Source: Sulfurimonas crateris (GTDB taxonomy: Bacteria > Campylobacterota > Campylobacteria > Campylobacterales > Sulfurimonadaceae). Taken from it: a stretch of DNA of 64,000 bases. The notes under the pieces were generated by a model. That model saw only the letters and a list, made by a program, of their open reading frames with translations, did not search any database and was not told the origin of the DNA. The DNA lies in NCBI RefSeq assembly GCF_005217605.1, contig NZ_SZPX01000004.1, forward strand, positions 124,001 to 188,000. The letters are read 5' to 3'. Positions 60,341 through 64,000 of the stretch are shown here, one piece after another (position 1 is the first letter of the stretch; every line of letters begins with the position of its first letter). Both the position numbers and the translations under genes were made by a program.

Positions 60341-61078
60341 ATGAGTATTATCAAAATAGACATGAACTCTCCTGAGTTTCAAGCTGAAATGGAAAAAACC
60401 ATCAAGTTCACCGATAAGGTAAATCAGCAGTTCGGTTGGGTCTACAATCCTCAGGCAGAAGTAAACGAAGGCGTACAGATGGGTCTTGCAAGAAACAAGA
60501 TGATGTACGGCAAACGTTTCTGCCCATGCTTTATGGTCGAAGTCGTAGATGATAAGCCAAGAAGCGTAGAGGATAGAATCTGCCCTTGTAAACCTGCGAT
60601 CGAAAAAGAGATCCCAGAAGATGGTCTCTGTCACTGCGGTATCTACTGTACACCGGAATATGCTGCAAAAAAAGCGGCAGAGATGGGCATGGAAGAGGCA
60701 GTTCATACACACTCTCGCGGTCTGACAAAAGCAGAAGCGCAAACTCTCTTAGAGCAGAGAGAGCTTGACGGGGATGAAGTAACTTCTCTTATAGAAGCAA
60801 GAGAGCTTGGAATGGTAGATTTTAAACTCGTGGATGTGCGTGAACACATGGAGTGGCAGATGGGTCACATTAAAGGTGCAGACAAACTTGTTCCTACAAG
60901 CAGTTTTTTTGCAGCTCTTGAAGATGCAAAACTTAACAAAGATGAAAACATTATTTTATACTGCCACGTCGGAAGCAGAAGTGCACACTGTGCAAGGATC
61001 TTAAACGATATGGGATATAAAAAAATAGGAAATCTGACTTATGGGATCGTCTCTTACGGCGGCGAAATAGAGAGATAG
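60341..61078 (+). CDS. Ferredoxin:thioredoxin reductase catalytic domain fused to rhodanese
   Basis: The protein has 245 residues. Residues about 10-115 carry the FTR beta-subunit cysteines C61-P-C63, C81-P-C83, C97-H-C99 and C103, matching CPC-x-CPC-x-CHC, which bind a 4Fe-4S cluster next to a redox disulfide. Spacing is a few residues longer than in cyanobacterial FTR. Residues about 145-242 form a rhodanese domain with active-site C208 in Y-C-H-V-G-S-R-S. The pair suggests reductant from ferredoxin being used in sulfur-transfer chemistry. It lies between argG and rplI. Confidence 0.87.
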   Translation: MSIIKIDMNSPEFQAEMEKTIKFTDKVNQQFGWVYNPQAEVNEGVQMGLARNKMMYGKRFCPCFMVEVVDDKPRSVEDRICPCKPAIEKEIPEDGLCHCGIYCTPEYAAKKAAEMGMEEAVHTHSRGLTKAEAQTLLEQRELDGDEVTSLIEARELGMVDFKLVDVREHMEWQMGHIKGADKLVPTSSFFAALEDAKLNKDENIILYCHVGSRSAHCARILNDMGYKKIGNLTYGIVSYGGEIER

Positions 61079-61086
61079 GAAGAGAT

Positions 61087-61533
61087 ATGAAAGTTCTACT
61101 AATAAAAGAGGTAAAAAGCTTAGGCAAAGCAGGCGAAGTAAAAGAGGTAAAAGATGGCTACGGTCAAAACTTTTTAATCAAAAAAGGGTTCGCAAAACAT
61201 GCCACACCGGAGATATTGGCTCAACATGCAGAAGATGAGAGAATAGCTGCTGAGAATCTTGCAAAAGAGATCGCAGAGCTAAAAGATCTTGCAAAGAAAC
61301 TTGACAAGCTGGAGATTATCATAACCAAGAAGCTTGGACAAAACGGTCATCTGTTCGGCTCTATTACAAAAGATGAAGTAGCGCATGCCCTTCAAGAACA
61401 GCACAATATTGAGATAGATAAAAAACATATTACCGATAAAGTTGCGATCAAAACAGTCGGTGAGCACGACCTAGACCTTAAGCTGGGTCACGCCATCCAT
61501 GCAACGCTGCATGTGGATGTTCAAGGCGAATAA
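61087..61533 (+). CDS. rplI: RplI, 50S ribosomal protein L9
   Basis: This 148-residue protein starts [18 protein letters not shown], the L9 N-terminal domain, followed by the long central helix and the C-terminal domain with G-x-L-F-G-S-I-T. It is a typical length. It is directly coupled to hslV (stop overlaps the next ATG by 1 base). Confidence 0.95.
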   Translation: MKVLLIKEVKSLGKAGEVKEVKDGYGQNFLIKKGFAKHATPEILAQHAEDERIAAENLAKEIAELKDLAKKLDKLEIIITKKLGQNGHLFGSITKDEVAHALQEQHNIEIDKKHITDKVAIKTVGEHDLDLKLGHAIHATLHVDVQGE

Positions 61534-62078
61534 TGTTTGATGCCACAACCATACTTGCGTACAAGGGCAAGAACAAAGCGGTAATCGGAGGTGACGGTCA
61601 AGTCACTTTCGGCAACAGCGTCCTAAAAGGAAATGCGACAAAGATCCGCACGCTTCACAACGGAAAGATCTTAGCAGGTTTTGCGGGTAGTACGGCTGAT
61701 GCTTTTAACCTCTTTGATATGTTTGAAGATTTCTTAGAGGCAAAAAAAGGCGATATTTTAAAATCGGTCATAGAGTTTTCAAAAGCGTGGAGAAAAGATA
61801 AAGTTCTTCGTCGTCTTGAAGCGATGATGATAGTTCTAAACAATGAGCATATTTTCATACTTACAGGCAATGGAGATGTTGTTGAGCCTGAAGATGGCGA
61901 GATAGCTTCTATCGGTAGCGGCGGAAACTTCGCTATTTCAGCGGCAAGAGCTTTAAAAAAACATGCAGATATGGATGAAGAGGCACTTGTGCGTGAGAGT
62001 CTGAGCATAGCTGCCGATCTGTGTATATACACCAACCACAACATAAAAACTCTTATATTAGAGGGAGAAGCTAAGTGA
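61533..62078 (+). CDS. hslV: HslV, ATP-dependent protease proteolytic subunit
   Basis: The protein has 181 residues. The N-terminus M-F-D-A-T-T-I-L would be processed to expose Thr as the nucleophile, as in other HslV proteins. The proteasome-like fold is shown by [10 protein letters not shown] and the G-S-G-G-x-F-A segment. It forms a dodecamer with HslU encoded 4 bases overlapping downstream. Confidence 0.95.
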   Translation: MFDATTILAYKGKNKAVIGGDGQVTFGNSVLKGNATKIRTLHNGKILAGFAGSTADAFNLFDMFEDFLEAKKGDILKSVIEFSKAWRKDKVLRRLEAMMIVLNNEHIFILTGNGDVVEPEDGEIASIGSGGNFAISAARALKKHADMDEEALVRESLSIAADLCIYTNHNIKTLILEGEAK

Positions 62079-63403
62079 ACCTAACGCCAAAAGAGATAGT
62101 CGAATATCTGGACAAGTATGTCATCTCTCAACACAATGCAAAAAAAACCATTGCACTGGCACTTAGAACCAGATATAGAAGAATGCAGTTAACTCCTGAG
62201 CTTCAAAAAGACATTATGCCAAAAAATATCCTTATGATAGGCTCTACCGGAGTAGGTAAAACAGAGATCTCAAGACGCTTGGCAAGTATGATGAAAGTCC
62301 CTTTTATAAAGGTTGAAGCCAGCAAATATACAGAAGTCGGCTTTGTGGGGCGTGACGTTGAGTCTATGATAAGAGACCTTGTCGTAGCATCTATCTCAAT
62401 CGTAAAAGCCGAGAAAGAGGAAGAGAATAGAGAGAAGATAGAGAACTATATTGTAAATAAAATAGTTGAAAAACTGGTTCCCCCTCTTCCATCAGGTGCT
62501 AGTGATAGCAAAAAAGATGACTATCACAGGCTGCTTGAAGCTACAGAAAAAAGAGTCCTCTCAGGGGAGATGGACGATAAAACCATAGAGATCGAGCTTG
62601 AGAAGATCCATATAGAGTTTAACGACACAAACCTGCCGCCTGAGATGGCTAAAGTTCAAGAGTCCTTCTCAAAAGTATTCTCACAGATGAACAGAGAAGA
62701 CAATAAAAAAGAGGTGAGCGTAAAAGAGGCTAAATCAATACTTAGAAGCGAAGCAAGCGCAAAGCTTATCGATTCTGCAAGTATCAACGCAGAAGCGCTT
62801 AGACGTGCCCAAGACGGCGGGATCATATTTCTTGATGAGATTGACAAAATTGCTATCAGCGAAAAGTCTCAAGGAAGGAATGACCCGAGCAAAGAGGGAG
62901 TTCAAAGAGACCTTCTTCCGATAGTAGAGGGAAGCAGCGTAAGTACAAAGTACGGCGTTATAAATACGGACCATATCCTCTTTATTGCAGCTGGTGCATT
63001 TCATCTCTGTAAGCCAAGCGATCTTATACCGGAGCTTCAGGGAAGATTTCCTCTGAGAGTGGAACTTGAATCTCTAACTGAAGAGACGCTTTACCAGATA
63101 CTGACACAGACAAAGAGTTCGCTTCTAAGACAGTATGAAGCACTTCTTGGCACAGAGGGAGTAAAACTTATTTTTGAGGATGAAGCCATAAGAGCGATAG
63201 CAAAACTGGCTCACCGTGCAAACGAAATGACCGAAGATATCGGCGCTAGAAGACTCCACACGGTTCTGGAAAAAGTTCTTGAAGATATAAGTTTTAATGC
63301 CGACGAGCACAGAGACAAAGAGTTTATGGTTACAGAAAAGTTAGTGCATGAAAAATTAGATGTCATAGTTGAAAATGATGACCTCTCCAGATATATCTTA
63401 TAG
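62075..63403 (+). CDS. hslU: HslU, AAA+ ATPase subunit of HslUV protease
   Basis: The product has 442 residues and starts at GTG (62075). The Clp/HslU N-terminal segment T-P[14 protein letters not shown] is followed by Walker [10 protein letters not shown], pore motif G-Y-V-G-like (G-F-V-G-R-D), an I domain and Walker B I-I-F-L-D-E-I-D. It unfolds substrates for HslV. Confidence 0.95.
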   Translation: MNLTPKEIVEYLDKYVISQHNAKKTIALALRTRYRRMQLTPELQKDIMPKNILMIGSTGVGKTEISRRLASMMKVPFIKVEASKYTEVGFVGRDVESMIRDLVVASISIVKAEKEEENREKIENYIVNKIVEKLVPPLPSGASDSKKDDYHRLLEATEKRVLSGEMDDKTIEIELEKIHIEFNDTNLPPEMAKVQESFSKVFSQMNREDNKKEVSVKEAKSILRSEASAKLIDSASINAEALRRAQDGGIIFLDEIDKIAISEKSQGRNDPSKEGVQRDLLPIVEGSSVSTKYGVINTDHILFIAAGAFHLCKPSDLIPELQGRFPLRVELESLTEETLYQILTQTKSSLLRQYEALLGTEGVKLIFEDEAIRAIAKLAHRANEMTEDIGARRLHTVLEKVLEDISFNADEHRDKEFMVTEKLVHEKLDVIVENDDLSRYIL

Positions 63404-63411
63404 GAAAAAAT

Positions 63412-64000
63412 ATGACTAAAGCAGGCTTCGTTTCATTAATCGGTCGTCCAAACGCAGGAAAAAGCACACTTATGAATTCCCTACTGGGCGAAAATATTGC
63501 AATGGTTAGTCAAAAAGCAAATGCGACCAGAAAAAGATCAAACGCTATTGTCATGCACGAAGATACACAGATCATCTTTGTCGATACTCCTGGGCTTCAT
63601 GAGAGAGAGAAGATACTAAACCAGTTTATGCTTGATGAAGCTCTAAAAGCGATGGGAGACTGCGACCTTATCGTCTACCTAGCTCCGGTTACCGACAACA
63701 TTGAAAACTATGAGAAATTTTTAAAACTAAACAACTCCAAAGTAAAACATATTATAGCTCTTAGCAAGATCGATCAAGTATCTCAAGAAAAACTGTTTAA
63801 AAAAATAAGCCAGTACAGCCAGTTTGCAGACTATTTTGAAGCACTTATCCCTGTAGCGATCCCAAAAAAAACAGGCCATAAAGATCTGCTAGAGACCATA
63901 TCAAAACTTCTTCCTGAGTCTCCTTATTTGTATGATCCTGAAGATCTGACAAGCGAACTTGTACGCGACATCTATGCAGGATTTATAAGAGAGGGCGTAT
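63412..64000 (+). CDS. era: Era, GTPase for 16S rRNA maturation (5' part)
   Basis: The frame runs to the window end (about 196 codons). It starts M-T-K-A-G-F-V-S-L-I-G-R-P-N-A-G-K-S-T (G1), with T switch residues, the G3 motif D-T-P-G-L-H and the G4 motif S-K-I-D. Era binds 16S rRNA and couples ribosome assembly with growth. It lies 8 bases after hslU. The KH domain lies outside the window. Confidence 0.92.
   Translation, partial: MTKAGFVSLIGRPNAGKSTLMNSLLGENIAMVSQKANATRKRSNAIVMHEDTQIIFVDTPGLHEREKILNQFMLDEALKAMGDCDLIVYLAPVTDNIENYEKFLKLNNSKVKHIIALSKIDQVSQEKLFKKISQYSQFADYFEALIPVAIPKKTGHKDLLETISKLLPESPYLYDPEDLTSELVRDIYAGFIREGV

Noticed and set aside
60275-60742. 155-residue Cys-rich open frame opposite the FTR-rhodanese gene
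   Set aside because: Its Cys and Phe richness is the mirror of the FTR Cys and Lys codons; no start context.

Overview
The window comes from a low-GC, respiratory member of the Campylobacterota (Epsilonproteobacteria), most like Sulfurimonas. The evidence is a Wolinella/Sulfurimonas-type nos gene order (two c-type cytochromes, then nosH, nosF, nosL, nosY), an atpB that stands apart from the other ATP synthase genes, a DUF1104-type small secreted protein, ArsS-like sensor kinases, many c-type cytochromes, and strong A/T bias at third codon positions. No rRNA, tRNA or CRISPR array was recognised.

Layout. 1-4.1 kb: 3' part of a nitrous-oxide-reductase (nos) accessory cluster. 4.1-8.5 kb: a DUF302 protein, an OprD-like porin and an OmpR-type two-component system (TCS1). 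8.6-15.0 kb: a pentaheme cytochrome, then a minus-strand operon with a double-NosL protein, an FtsX/LolD-like ABC transporter, a Cys-containing membrane protein, a second NosL lipoprotein and a cysteine-free Crp/Fnr regulator, with a perfect FNR-type box upstream. 15.8-16.1 kb: a 269-bp nested inverted-repeat element between prmC and a DUF4149 gene. 16-19.9 kb: housekeeping genes and an EF-hand protein. 20-24.4 kb: an SHP/diheme cytochrome/cytochrome b module with a CpxP-like protein and TCS2. 24.3-28.3 kb: a DASS transporter, an AT-rich pentapeptide-repeat membrane protein and a RelE-type toxin-antitoxin pair. 28.3-40 kb: core genes (gpsA, two RCK/K+ channel genes, gatB, atpB, truD, ribF, tlyA, ligA). 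40.1-45 kb: a predicted Fur-controlled operon of an outer-membrane protein, a NitT/TauT-type ABC transporter and an NnrS-like protein. 45-58.4 kb: a GGDEF/EAL protein, MATE efflux, a TolC-HlyD-FtsX-ABC exporter, small Gly/Arg-tailed secreted proteins, TCS3, a DUF808 gene broken by a stop codon, and an MFS transporter. 58.5-64 kb: flaG, argG, a ferredoxin:thioredoxin-reductase/rhodanese fusion, rplI, hslVU and the start of era.

How it fits together. Copper supply to denitrification enzymes seems to be handled by an unusual number of NosL domains (five domains in four proteins) in two clusters, the second probably under anaerobic or NO control. Each of the three OmpR-type two-component systems lies near promoters carrying direct repeats with an exact 11-bp period, and the repeat sequence differs between systems. 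This allows local regulons to be proposed from sequence alone: TCS1 for the porin and the DUF302 gene, TCS2 for the SHP cytochrome operon, TCS3 for the TolC/ABC exporter and the DUF1104-like gene. Two genes (truD and the MATE gene) have no ATG, GTG or TTG start that would include their conserved N-termini, and both have a Shine-Dalgarno sequence in front of an in-frame ATT.
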